From UBA9410 sp963933065 (GTDB lineage Bacteria > Actinomycetota > Acidimicrobiia > Acidimicrobiales > MedAcidi-G1): a DNA stretch of 31,227 nucleotides. Location of the stretch: positions 1 to 31,227 of the forward strand of contig CAWVUB010000014.1 in NCBI GenBank assembly GCA_963933065.1, given 5' to 3'. A program made the position numbers and the translations under genes. The notes under the pieces are model-generated. The model ran no database searches, had not been told where the DNA came from, and was given only the letters and a program-made list of their open reading frames with translations. Numbering within the stretch: position 1 is the stretch's first letter; each line of letters begins with the position of its first letter. Positions 22,777 through 30,358 of the stretch are shown in pieces.

Positions 22777-23769
22777 GTGAGCAACATTCGTGATGAGTGG
22801 TTCCCCATTGCCAGTTCTGGTGAGTTGCAACCGGGAACCTGTTCATCGGTGACGTTGCTGGAAGACCGGTTACTCCTAGGCGTTGCAAACGATGGGAAAC
22901 CATCGCTGTTCCCCGATACGTGCCCGCATAGAGGTGCGCAACTGAGCCTTGGTTCATTCGACGGTTCAAAGTTTCAATGCCCTTATCACGGGTGGGAGTT
23001 CGGGCTTGATGGACGGTGCCTATACCAGCCGGCTCACCCTTCTCGTACGCCAACGGAAGCCTCAGCTCTATCCTCCTACCTGGTGCGGGAGCAGTACGGC
23101 TTACTCTGGGCCTGTTTAGGGGATAATCCACAGAACTTGCCGGAATTTACCGACTACGAGAATTGCATTGGTCGAAGCCTCGTACTGGAGCCAGCCCCAC
23201 TCGCCAGTTCAGGCCCTCGGATCGTCGAGAACTTTCTAGATCTCGCACACTTCCCATTCGTGCACGCGGGTTATCTCGGCGATCCGCAGATTCCAGCTAT
23301 TAACAGGTATGTCGTTGACGTCGTTGAAGGAGTGTTACGCCTCAGTGATGTGTCGGTTTGGCAGCCAAACCCTGGACCCTTGGCGACCAGCGGAGGTCCC
23401 GTGTCCTATGAATACACCGTCTCGCATCCCTATGCCGCAACTCTCACGAAGATACCGAGTGATATCGATGGCGGTGACCTCGGTGGTTTTTCGATTCTTT
23501 TGGTAGCCAGCCCCCGAAGCGAAACCGAATGTTTGGTCTGGCGTGTTGTGACGGTTCGGGACCCGGAAGTAGATGTCGATGCCCAGAGAGCTTTTAATCT
23601 GACAATCTTTGAACAGGACATCAAGGTGGTGGAATCTCAGTTGCCCAAGAAACTTCCTCTGGATTTACGAGCCGAAGCGCATCAGCCAGCCGACGCCGGA
23701 AGCCTTGCCTACCGCAGGTGGCTCATTGAGCGCGGAACGACGTATGGGACGTTACGTGGAACCGAGTAG
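22777..23769 (+). CDS. Complete Rieske non-heme iron oxygenase (NdmA/NdmB/VanA-like)
   Basis: This 330-residue protein is a full alpha subunit of the VanA/NdmA type. The Rieske cluster ligands are Cys49-x-His51 and Cys68-x2-His71 ('CPHRG...CPYHGW'). The mononuclear iron site is in 'ENFLDLAHFPFVH' (Asp155 bridging, His158, His163), with the acidic ligand in 'FEQDIKVVESQ'. It shares the same C-terminal pattern ('LPLDLRAE...SLAYRRWL...G-TYG') with the Rieske-less protein at 405-1319, so the two are homologues. It would act as an N- or O-demethylase; the locus suggests N-methylpurines. No dedicated reductase adjoins it, and the NdmD-like protein is the likely donor, as NdmD serves NdmA and NdmB in Pseudomonas. 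The GTG at 22777 is preferred over ATG 22726: it has GAAAGAGG upstream, avoids a 32-bp overlap and matches the family's N-terminus. Confidence 0.87.
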   Translation: MSNIRDEWFPIASSGELQPGTCSSVTLLEDRLLLGVANDGKPSLFPDTCPHRGAQLSLGSFDGSKFQCPYHGWEFGLDGRCLYQPAHPSRTPTEASALSSYLVREQYGLLWACLGDNPQNLPEFTDYENCIGRSLVLEPAPLASSGPRIVENFLDLAHFPFVHAGYLGDPQIPAINRYVVDVVEGVLRLSDVSVWQPNPGPLATSGGPVSYEYTVSHPYAATLTKIPSDIDGGDLGGFSILLVASPRSETECLVWRVVTVRDPEVDVDAQRAFNLTIFEQDIKVVESQLPKKLPLDLRAEAHQPADAGSLAYRRWLIERGTTYGTLRGTE

Positions 23770-23826
23770 CTATGGAAAAACTGGCTCACTGGGTTATGTC
23801 GAGTTCCAACGTTTTCTGAAGTGTTT

Positions 23827-24846
23827 CTAACGAACCGATGGTTGTATTAGAACTTTCATATGTGCGGTGTTTTTAGTAGCCAACTCAGCAAACGCCTCTT
23901 CGGTTTCATCCAATGAGACAATGCCGGTGGTCATCGACTCGGCTGGGATGAAGCCAGATGCCAGCAAGTGGATTGCTCTCCCGAAGTCTGCCCGTGTGTA
24001 GCCAGTCGACCCCTCCACACGGATTTCTTTCATTATCAAAGCATCAAGGTCGATTTCAGAGCGTTTCATAGGCAACCCAACAAGCACCAATCTTCCCTGA
24101 CGTCGCAACAACTTGAGCGCGGCATTAGTAGCGCTAGGTGACCCAGCACACTCAATTATGGCAGCTGGATCCTTTACACCAAGTGCACCCAGACCGCTGG
24201 TTGGGTCTTCCTCTACTACGGTCTTGAATCCAAGGCTTTCTGCGATCTCGGCTCGGGCGGGGTTCTGTTCGAGGATCACGATATTTTCCTGTCCCTGTGC
24301 CTGGAGCGCGAATCCGGTAAGCACGCCAACAGGACCTGCTCCGACGACTACGACCGACTCTTGCGGGTCGAGATCCGCGACTGTTCCAGCCGCCCTAGAC
24401 GAGACAGCTACGGGCTCGGTGAACGCGCCGTACTGAAGTGGCATGGAGTCAGGCAGGGCGTAAAGAGACGACGAATCCACAATGGCCCTATCTGCGTATC
24501 CGCCTGGAACGTGAACTCCCAGAACGTCACCGTTATGCCCACCCTTCAGGCACTGATTCTCATTTCCGGACCGACAAAACGAGCATTGGCCGCAGTTCGT
24601 ATAAGGGAGGACGGCGACATGGTCTCCCACTGACCAGCCGTCAACTTCGGCGCCAGTTTCTGAAACGGTACCGGCGAACTCGTGACCGAATACCGCTCCG
24701 GGACTCACCACGTTTCGCAGGTGCAGGTCAGTCCCGCAAATTCCACAAAAACTAACGTCGACGCGCGCCTCTCTTCGAGTTAGTGCCCTGTCAGGTCTCT
24801 CAATGACCTCGAGTTCGCGAGACTGCCCAACCTGAACGACTCTCAC
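23827..24846 (-). CDS. Zinc-dependent medium-chain alcohol dehydrogenase
   Basis: This 339-residue protein is an MDR-family dehydrogenase of the threonine/sorbitol/butanediol type. Catalytic zinc is held by Cys37 ('CGICGTDLH') and His55-Glu56 ('GHE'). A structural zinc site is complete with Cys85, Cys88, Cys91 and Cys99. The dinucleotide fold is 'VVVGAGPVGVLTGFALQAQG', and the acidic residue ending the next strand ('VILEQ') favours NAD. The gene converges on the Rieske oxygenase gene (57-bp gap), so it is outside the operon. Because demethylases release formaldehyde, a role in formaldehyde or alcohol oxidation is tempting. However, the sequence is not that of the glutathione-dependent formaldehyde dehydrogenase class, and the substrate is unknown. 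Confidence 0.85.
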   Translation of the reverse strand: MRVVQVGQSRELEVIERPDRALTRREARVDVSFCGICGTDLHLRNVVSPGAVFGHEFAGTVSETGAEVDGWSVGDHVAVLPYTNCGQCSFCRSGNENQCLKGGHNGDVLGVHVPGGYADRAIVDSSSLYALPDSMPLQYGAFTEPVAVSSRAAGTVADLDPQESVVVVGAGPVGVLTGFALQAQGQENIVILEQNPARAEIAESLGFKTVVEEDPTSGLGALGVKDPAAIIECAGSPSATNAALKLLRRQGRLVLVGLPMKRSEIDLDALIMKEIRVEGSTGYTRADFGRAIHLLASGFIPAESMTTGIVSLDETEEAFAELATKNTAHMKVLIQPSVR

Positions 24847-24994
24847 CCGGTTACAACCATTTACTTACCTTGCCTCAGGTTTCGCCTTCAATGGCCAATT
24901 GAGGAGCAACAAGGCCTTTGATGATGCCGCAACTCTAACGATGGTGGTTGGAGTCACTGGACTCTCTACTTGGTGATCCCCTTAGTGGGCTTGG

Positions 24995-25822
24995 TTACCC
25001 GACAGTGATCATTGAGATTGCAGTCACTGCTATCACTAGGCCAACAGCCTGACCCTTTGAAATGCGCTCATTCAGGAAGAAGCGGGCAAGAAGAACTGTG
25101 ACGGCGGGGTGAAGGCAACTTAGGACCGAGGAAATACTGAGGAGGCCAAGATTTAAGGCCTCTAAGAACAGAACGGCCGCGAAAACGTCAGTAAAGCTTG
25201 CTCCAACAATAAATGGTCTCGCCCGGGACGAAGCAACTACTGGCCAAGGTGCCTTTGTAGCGACTAGAAGAACGACGATCGCGGGTAGGAGACGGGCACC
25301 AAGGACTGGCCACGGAGCCGACTCTGGGCTGGTGGTGCTGATAATTATGTAGGCGAAACCAAAACCAGTACCCGCCAGTACGCCGTTGATAATGGCGCCA
25401 ACTTTCAGACCGGAAACTGTCCATCCAGAACCAGATACGAGAAGAATTGAGGTAAGCCCGAGGGCCACCCCAATTGACTGCAAGAGCGAAAGATGGTCGC
25501 CAACGCTGAGTCCCCAAAGCACCGGAATAATGGCACCAACTACTCCAGTTATTGGCGCAACCGCAACCATGTGGTTTCGCAAACCGATGTAAAAAAACGC
25601 CACTCCAGCAGAGCCGAAAAGCCCAGAGGCCCCTCCAATTAGGAAGTCCCTAAAAATGAAGGTATCCGCTAGGAAAAAGGCAAACGGAAGAGCGAATAGC
25701 GCAGCTAGGGCCTGATCCAGTACGAGCACAGAGAAGAGGTGCGAACGACGTGCTGCCTGGCCGCCGAAGAAGGCTGCAAACCCCCAGAGAAACGCTGAGG
25801 AAAGAGCAAGGGTATTGGACAC
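24995..25822 (-). CDS. EamA/DMT-family membrane transporter
   Basis: This 275-residue protein has about ten hydrophobic segments forming two EamA repeats. The C-terminal repeat ends in the typical 'LHPAVTVLLARFFLNERISKGQAVGLVI'. Family members usually export metabolites or drugs. It is on the same strand as the dehydrogenase, which lies 148 bp downstream of it, and might be co-transcribed. A link to purine catabolism (export of an intermediate or by-product) is speculation from position. Confidence 0.8.
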   Translation of the reverse strand: MSNTLALSSAFLWGFAAFFGGQAARRSHLFSVLVLDQALAALFALPFAFFLADTFIFRDFLIGGASGLFGSAGVAFFYIGLRNHMVAVAPITGVVGAIIPVLWGLSVGDHLSLLQSIGVALGLTSILLVSGSGWTVSGLKVGAIINGVLAGTGFGFAYIIISTTSPESAPWPVLGARLLPAIVVLLVATKAPWPVVASSRARPFIVGASFTDVFAAVLFLEALNLGLLSISSVLSCLHPAVTVLLARFFLNERISKGQAVGLVIAVTAISMITVG

Positions 25823-25917
25823 CGGCGGAGCCTATTGCCTAATGGAACCGCCAGAGAGATTTTATACACATTTACGAGGGCGTTGAGAATATTGTCGCGC
25901 TCAAACTCATTACATAA

Positions 25918-26226
25918 CTACGGCTGGTCCAATTCTTCGATTGACTGGACTAGTTCAACTAGCACGTCCCCATGACAACTCAGAGGCGCACACCAGCAAC
26001 CCAGCCGCTGCCCTATGAGTTCCTTCAGGGATCCCATCAAGTGAGGCTGCTTTATGACCCAATCGCGGTATACCCCAATCACTCGTTCACGTTCCGCGGC
26101 GCTTTCGTCTTCGAGGACAAAGGGGTTTCCCCATTTGCTGGCACTGAGTCCATGCTCGGGTACTTCTCGTCCGATATAGACGTCGTAATCTTCATGTAAA
26201 TTATGGACGACAGTTGTCTTGGACAA
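25918..26226 (-). CDS. DUF4326 domain protein
   Basis: This 102-residue protein shows the features I associate with DUF4326: an N-terminal 'VVHNLHEDYDVYIGR' strand, the central 'SKWGNPFVL' motif, a helix 'VIGVYRDWVIKQPHL' and the closing 'GQRLGCWCAPLSCHGDVLVELV', with a Cys-Trp-Cys and a Cys-His-Gly. The clustered Cys and His could bind a metal. Function is unknown. It stands alone on the minus strand, with a 272-bp gap upstream before the divergent membrane-protein gene. That gap contains the dyad ACCAATATTTGGT (26329-26341) but no other recognisable element. Confidence 0.75.
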   Translation of the reverse strand: MSKTTVVHNLHEDYDVYIGREVPEHGLSASKWGNPFVLEDESAAERERVIGVYRDWVIKQPHLMGSLKELIGQRLGCWCAPLSCHGDVLVELVQSIEELDQP

Positions 26227-26498
26227 GAACAGACCTCGCTAAGTAGGTAGTTGGGGAGTTTTCCCGATCGTATTGAATGCACGCTAATCGGCTCATAGGG
26301 AGCGGACTGGAAGTCACCCAACGCTCGTACCAATATTTGGTTTCAGGCTCCCACCAATCAGACTGTAGCAATTTCGATATTGGCACTTTGTAGGCGCAGT
26401 AAGTGGAGATCCCGTCGGAAAGTGGTCTGGAGAACAGAGGCTGAAAGTTCTACATGCTGTCAACAGATTCACCTTGACGTCAGCAGGGAGAACATTTG

Positions 26499-26840
26499 AT
26501 GGATAGACCAGTAGTTATGTCCACCGCCCCGAGCTCCACAGTCCCGTCTGAAGCCCAGGCCCGAACGTTCTCTACGTCGATGGTGGTGTCTGGAATTCGC
26601 TGCTTGCTGACCTATGTCCTGTTCCCATGGTTGCTGCCGGTTCTCGGAGTCGCAACTAGTATTGGACCAGCGATAGGTCTACCAATCGCGGTGGTGGCGA
26701 TCTATTTCAACGTGAGAAGTATCCTGCGTTTTAGAAGTGCAGGGCACCGACTGAAGTGGATGATCATCCCAATAAATGTCTCAGTGATCGTACTTCTTGT
26801 TGTACTGATGGGATTAGACATCGCTGATCTCAATGGATAG
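26499..26840 (+). CDS. Small membrane protein, function unknown
   Basis: This 113-residue protein has a polar Ser/Thr/Pro-rich N-terminus (about 25 residues) and then three hydrophobic segments ('CLLTYVLFPWLLPVLGV', 'IGPAIGLPIAVVAIYF', 'INVSVIVLLVVLMGL'), with the basic stretch 'RSILRFRSAGHRLKW' between the second and third. I do not recognise a named family. The ATG at 26499 is chosen over the TTG at 26496 because GGGAG at 26486-26490 is then well spaced. Its last 8 bp overlap the DUF454 gene, so the two are probably translated together and may act together in the membrane. Confidence 0.65.
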   Translation: MDRPVVMSTAPSSTVPSEAQARTFSTSMVVSGIRCLLTYVLFPWLLPVLGVATSIGPAIGLPIAVVAIYFNVRSILRFRSAGHRLKWMIIPINVSVIVLLVVLMGLDIADLNG

Positions 26841-27276
26841 AGAACAAGCAGCCTCAGGGGTTGGTGAGAGCAATCCGGGGCCAGCGTTGAGTCGAGGTCC
26901 AGTGCGGCTCCTCTGGTTACTGATTGGATGCCTCTCGGTTGCTGTCGGCGGCATTGGAGTGGTCGTCCCAGGTCTTCCAACAACAGTGTTTATGATCATC
27001 GCTGCGTCTTGTTTTGCCCGTTCCATGCCACGGTTCGAACGTTGGATCTTGGATTTACCTGGGGTCGGACCGTTGGTCCGGGACTATCGGAATGGTCTAG
27101 GAATGCCGAGGCGGGCTAAACGCTTAGCTGTGGCAACCATCATGGTGATGAGTGGCGTAAGCGCTGGCCTTCTTGTCAATTCACCTGCTGTTCGGGGAGT
27201 CGTTGTTGCGGTGGCACTAGGAGGCATTTGGTATTTGATCCGGCGCGTCCCAACCCGGACGGTTGCGAAGGAATGA
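26833..27276 (+). CDS. DUF454/YbaN-family inner-membrane protein
   Basis: This 147-residue protein matches the YbaN family: 'LLWLLIGCLSVAVGGIGVVVPGLPTTVFMIIAASCFARSMPRFERWILD', then a 'GPLVRDYRNGLGMPRRAKR' cytoplasmic loop and two further hydrophobic helices. The 'G-VVPGLPTT-F' and 'CFARS-PR-E-W' motifs are diagnostic. In this and other families' genomes the gene often sits near heme or redox genes, and the next gene here is HugZ-like, which fits. No reaction is known. Confidence 0.85.
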   Translation: MDREQAASGVGESNPGPALSRGPVRLLWLLIGCLSVAVGGIGVVVPGLPTTVFMIIAASCFARSMPRFERWILDLPGVGPLVRDYRNGLGMPRRAKRLAVATIMVMSGVSAGLLVNSPAVRGVVVAVALGGIWYLIRRVPTRTVAKE

Positions 27277-28070
27277 ACGGACCTCTTGCGGACAGCGGCA
27301 GGGAAACCGAAGCGCTGGTCGCCGGTGCCCTATCGACGTTTCCGAGCAATGCTGAATTGGCCAGGACTCTCGCCGTTACTCAAACGGAAGCGACGGTAAG
27401 CACTTTCGACAAAACCGGTTGTCGCTACACAAGCAGCGTTTGCTATGCCGTTGCAGATGACGGCGAACCGATTGTTCTTCTTTCGGAACTAGCTCAGCAC
27501 ACAGTGAATGTCCGCAAGAACCAGCGAACGTCAATGCTAATTACTGCAGACGCACAAGATAGAGCGAACGGGCTTGGCCTAGCCCAACTTACCCTTGTTG
27601 GTTCCCTGCGGGTGGTGGTGGAACCTGAAGAGTCACGATCCTGTTATCTGAACCGCCATCCCAATTCCTCTGATTGTGCTGACCTCCGTAGTTTCAACTT
27701 TTGGCAGCTGAGGATTGACCAAGGTCACTTTGTTAGTGGGGTCGATCACATGGGTTGGGTGTCCGCTGAGGCCTACTCAGGAGCGAGTGTGGACCCACTA
27801 TGGCCGGTTTCGGCTTCCATTCTCGAACACATGAATCAGGATCATTCAGAGGCAAACCTTGCTTACGTTCGTGATCTGGCTGGCCTTACTGACGCAATTG
27901 AGGCTGAAATGGTTGGGATTGATCGTTATGGGGTAACTCTCCATGCGAATACCGCTTCAGGGCCACGAATTGCCCGTGTGTCATTTAGCGAAGCCCTCTC
28001 AGGTCCGGACCAGGCGCGTCCAGCAGTCATAGAACTACTCGAACAGGCCCACAGGATTGCAGCACCCTAG
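27273..28070 (+). CDS. HugZ-like FMN-binding split-barrel protein with DUF2470 tail
   Basis: This 265-residue protein has an N-terminal pyridoxamine-phosphate-oxidase-like barrel ('TEATVSTFDKTGCRYTSSVCYAVADDGEPIVLLSELAQHTVNVRKNQRTSML') and a C-terminal DUF2470 domain ('ASILEHMNQDHSEANLAYVRDLAG'). This two-domain layout is typical of HugZ/HutZ heme-utilisation proteins and related heme-binding proteins. A heme-handling role is possible, but the metal-binding C-terminal motif cannot be confirmed by eye. I chose ATG 27273 (overlapping the previous stop as ATGA) over ATG 27228, which would overlap the DUF454 gene by 49 bp. Confidence 0.78.
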   Translation: MNGPLADSGRETEALVAGALSTFPSNAELARTLAVTQTEATVSTFDKTGCRYTSSVCYAVADDGEPIVLLSELAQHTVNVRKNQRTSMLITADAQDRANGLGLAQLTLVGSLRVVVEPEESRSCYLNRHPNSSDCADLRSFNFWQLRIDQGHFVSGVDHMGWVSAEAYSGASVDPLWPVSASILEHMNQDHSEANLAYVRDLAGLTDAIEAEMVGIDRYGVTLHANTASGPRIARVSFSEALSGPDQARPAVIELLEQAHRIAAP

Positions 28071-28972
28071 TGACGCGCTGGTCTGACAAGTTGCTTGCGT
28101 CATTAGACCAACGGGCCGCCGTACTGTCGACGGAGTCTGGGCTGGTCCAGGTAGCAAAAGAGGGGGTGGGGCCTCAAGTTCTCAGCATTCATGGGTCTCC
28201 TGGTGGGTTTGATCAAGGCTTGGCTTGGGCTCAACACTTGCAAGATGGGGGCTGTGAGGTAATTGCGCCGTCGCGCCCCGGATACCTTCGGACACCACTT
28301 GACTCTGGCCGGAGCCCAGCCCAGCAAGCAGATCTGTACGCATCGATGCTCGATGTCCTGCTTGTTGAGAAGGTGACGGTGCTAGGAATCTCTTCGGGTG
28401 GTCCTTCAGCGGTTCACTTCGCTGCGCGACACCCAGAACGAACTCGTGCTCTGCTTCTTGATGCAGCAGTTCTCCTACCTATTACCCCAGAGAACAACTG
28501 GATGGAACGAAAGGTATTTGAGTCCAGTGTTGGGCCCTGGGTCTCGTGTCAGATAGCAAATAGATGGCCGAAACTGGCAGCTTCGTTACTTGTGGAAGCG
28601 CTCTCAGGTGGCCTAACTAAAGATCGCAGACTGGCTGCGATTGACTGGATCACATCTGATCCTGCACGACTAAGAAGTGCCGCAGGTTTGTCAACCTCTC
28701 TGGCTCCAAGGAAATTTCGAGAGACTGGGCACAAGAATGACGAAGCCAACGAAATCAACTTAGCTGCCCTCCCATTGTCGAGGATAAAAGCGCCGACACT
28801 CATCACCCAGGGCACTAATGATGCGTTTCCCCTTCTTGATCACGCGATAAGTGCTGTCGACTGTATAGATGGAGCGGAATTGATACTTGTCGAAGATGGA
28901 CACCATGGGTTGCCCTGGTGCTCAGGATTCACCGAAGTAGCCCAGCGTCAGATTTCGCTAGCACATACCTAG
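28070..28972 (+). CDS. Alpha/beta hydrolase
   Basis: This 300-residue protein has the alpha/beta hydrolase fold. The oxyanion strand is 'SIHGSPGGFDQG' (39-50). The nucleophile elbow is Gly-Ile-Ser108-Ser-Gly, followed by 'GPSAVHFAARHPERTRALLLDAA'. An acid is in 'LITQGTNDAFPLLDHA', and the catalytic His is in 'VEDGHHGLPW'. An esterase, lactonase or haloalkane-type hydrolase are all possible; the substrate is unknown. Its GTG start overlaps the previous TAG by one base, so it is the last gene of a four-gene overlapping run starting at 26,499. Confidence 0.85.
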   Translation: MTRWSDKLLASLDQRAAVLSTESGLVQVAKEGVGPQVLSIHGSPGGFDQGLAWAQHLQDGGCEVIAPSRPGYLRTPLDSGRSPAQQADLYASMLDVLLVEKVTVLGISSGGPSAVHFAARHPERTRALLLDAAVLLPITPENNWMERKVFESSVGPWVSCQIANRWPKLAASLLVEALSGGLTKDRRLAAIDWITSDPARLRSAAGLSTSLAPRKFRETGHKNDEANEINLAALPLSRIKAPTLITQGTNDAFPLLDHAISAVDCIDGAELILVEDGHHGLPWCSGFTEVAQRQISLAHT

Positions 28973-29033
28973 TTTGTTGCTGGAAACCAGATCGGCTCAA
29001 CAAGTCTTTCTGTTGCCGGTGCGTCTTAATGCC

Positions 29034-29053
29034 GGACTTACACGAGTAAGTCC
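29034..29053. terminator. Perfect 8-bp hairpin over the LLM gene stop, between convergent genes
   Basis: GGACTTAC-ACGA-GTAAGTCC is a perfect 8-bp stem with a four-base loop. It lies at the junction of the convergent alpha/beta hydrolase and LLM genes and includes the LLM stop codon (29038-29040). No T-run follows on either strand, so it may be an mRNA 3'-end hairpin rather than a standard intrinsic terminator. Confidence 0.4.
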
Positions 29054-30087
29054 AACATCTTCGCAGCTCCTTCGATGGTCTCGCTAAGTCCGTCAAACAT
29101 AGATCCTCTTGCCACCGCCGCAAGGTTGAAACTGACACCATCAACCCCCAGGGCTAGGAGGGCTTGGAGTTGCTCAGCGCACTGTTCGGGTGTTCCAACT
29201 ATTGCGAATTGTCGAGCGAGTTCGGCGTCAATGAGTTCAATTAGCTCTGGAGGGTCGTACCGGTCTGCATCGAAGTACCAGCCTGTGGCCTGAGCGAGCG
29301 CATTTTCGATAGAACCCCTCAAGGAACTCTCAATCTTTGGTCCCTGTTCGCCAAGAATTCCCAAGTAGTGGGCGGCGTATCGCTTGACGCTGTGCACGGC
29401 TAAGTCGGCGTCAGATGAAATACACAATGTGACACGAGGAAGAACTTGGATGCTGTCGAGGCTTCGACCGGTACGGCTCGCCCCCAGTTTTAACCAGCCC
29501 CGGTATTCCTCGAGGATCTCGGTTGTGAGGTGACGGGCTCCAATTAGGGCAACGTCGGCGAGTTCACCAGCAAGTTTCATAACTCCCGGACTTCGTGTGC
29601 CGATTGCAATAGGGACAGGCTGATCAGGCTCCCGGAGCAACCGGCTGTTCTGAATAGATACTGACTCTCCCTGAATGGTTGTGGTTTCTCCACTCAACAG
29701 TTGGCGGAAGGCCGTAATTGTCTCTCGCAGTGTTTGCACGGGCTTGTTGTATGTGACGCCAAGCTCTTCGAGACCCGCTCCAACCCCAATACCTAAAAAG
29801 GCTCGTCCCTCTGATACTTCCTGCAATGTGGCCATGGCGCTTGCATGAACCGCTACATGTCTGGTGTACGGGTTCGTGACCATGGGGCCAATTTGAATCT
29901 TGTCAGTCCTGTCAGCAATGAGTGTTTGTATCTGGTACGTATCAGGCCAGAGGGCCACGCAGGAAACCCCTAGCCGATGGAAGCCCGCCACCTCCACCTG
30001 GACTCCAAGGTCAACTGCATCGAGCGGACTCATTCCTGGCGTAATTTCGGCCTCAAAGACCGGCCACTCGTTGAGGTCGTGGGGCAT
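29038..30087 (-). CDS. F420-type LLM-class oxidoreductase
   Basis: This 349-residue protein belongs to the luciferase-like monooxygenase (LLM) superfamily, probably an F420-dependent subgroup (TIGR03617-like). Features include 'HRLGVSCVALWPDTYQIQTLIADRTDKIQIGPMVTNPYTRHVAVHASAMATLQEVSEGRAFLGIGVG', the cofactor-binding TIM-barrel region, then 'PVPIAIGTRSPGVMKLAGELAD' and 'FAIVGTPEQCAEQLQAL...GVDGVSFN' near the end. Such enzymes transfer hydride from reduced F420 or flavin to varied substrates. F420 use is characteristic of actinobacteria, which supports the host assignment. The substrate is unknown and there is no operon partner. Confidence 0.85.
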   Translation of the reverse strand: MPHDLNEWPVFEAEITPGMSPLDAVDLGVQVEVAGFHRLGVSCVALWPDTYQIQTLIADRTDKIQIGPMVTNPYTRHVAVHASAMATLQEVSEGRAFLGIGVGAGLEELGVTYNKPVQTLRETITAFRQLLSGETTTIQGESVSIQNSRLLREPDQPVPIAIGTRSPGVMKLAGELADVALIGARHLTTEILEEYRGWLKLGASRTGRSLDSIQVLPRVTLCISSDADLAVHSVKRYAAHYLGILGEQGPKIESSLRGSIENALAQATGWYFDADRYDPPELIELIDAELARQFAIVGTPEQCAEQLQALLALGVDGVSFNLAAVARGSMFDGLSETIEGAAKMLDLLV

Positions 30088-30225
30088 TTGGTGAAGCCTG
30101 AACCTTTCGAGTAGGCGATGTAATCAAACAGCCAAGTCTGGCACTTCCCCTGAATTTACTGCTCTAAGTATTGTTATTTAGTTAACGGCCCTTACGTTTA
30201 GAAATAATTGTGTCGGAGGTGAACC

Positions 30226-30345
30226 GTGAACATTAGACACATCCCAGCCATCGTGAGTGAACAAGTCACCACTCGGCCGACAAAACGAGGCCGGGGGTCT
30301 GCAGGTGGCGCTTCTAGAGATGAAGCTTGGCTCGTCCTTCCCTAA
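30226..30345 (+). CDS. Possible 39-residue small protein
   Basis: A short frame begins at GTG 30226, preceded at six bases by GGAGG (30215-30219), and ends at TAA 30343-30345. The product starts VNIRHIPAIVSEQ and has a basic Gly/Arg-rich middle (TKRGRGSAGG). It fills part of the 271-bp gap between the divergent LLM gene and the convergent SGNH gene. There is no homology that I recognise. The strong ribosome site is the only positive sign. Confidence 0.22.
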   Translation: MNIRHIPAIVSEQVTTRPTKRGRGSAGGASRDEAWLVLP

Positions 30346-30358
30346 CGCCACGCGCGGG

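Noticed and set aside
26329..26383. Dyad ACCAATATTTGGT and the wider CCAATAT/ATATTGG pair in the gap before the small membrane protein
   Set aside because: Short, AT-rich, and not placed relative to a recognisable promoter; could easily be chance.
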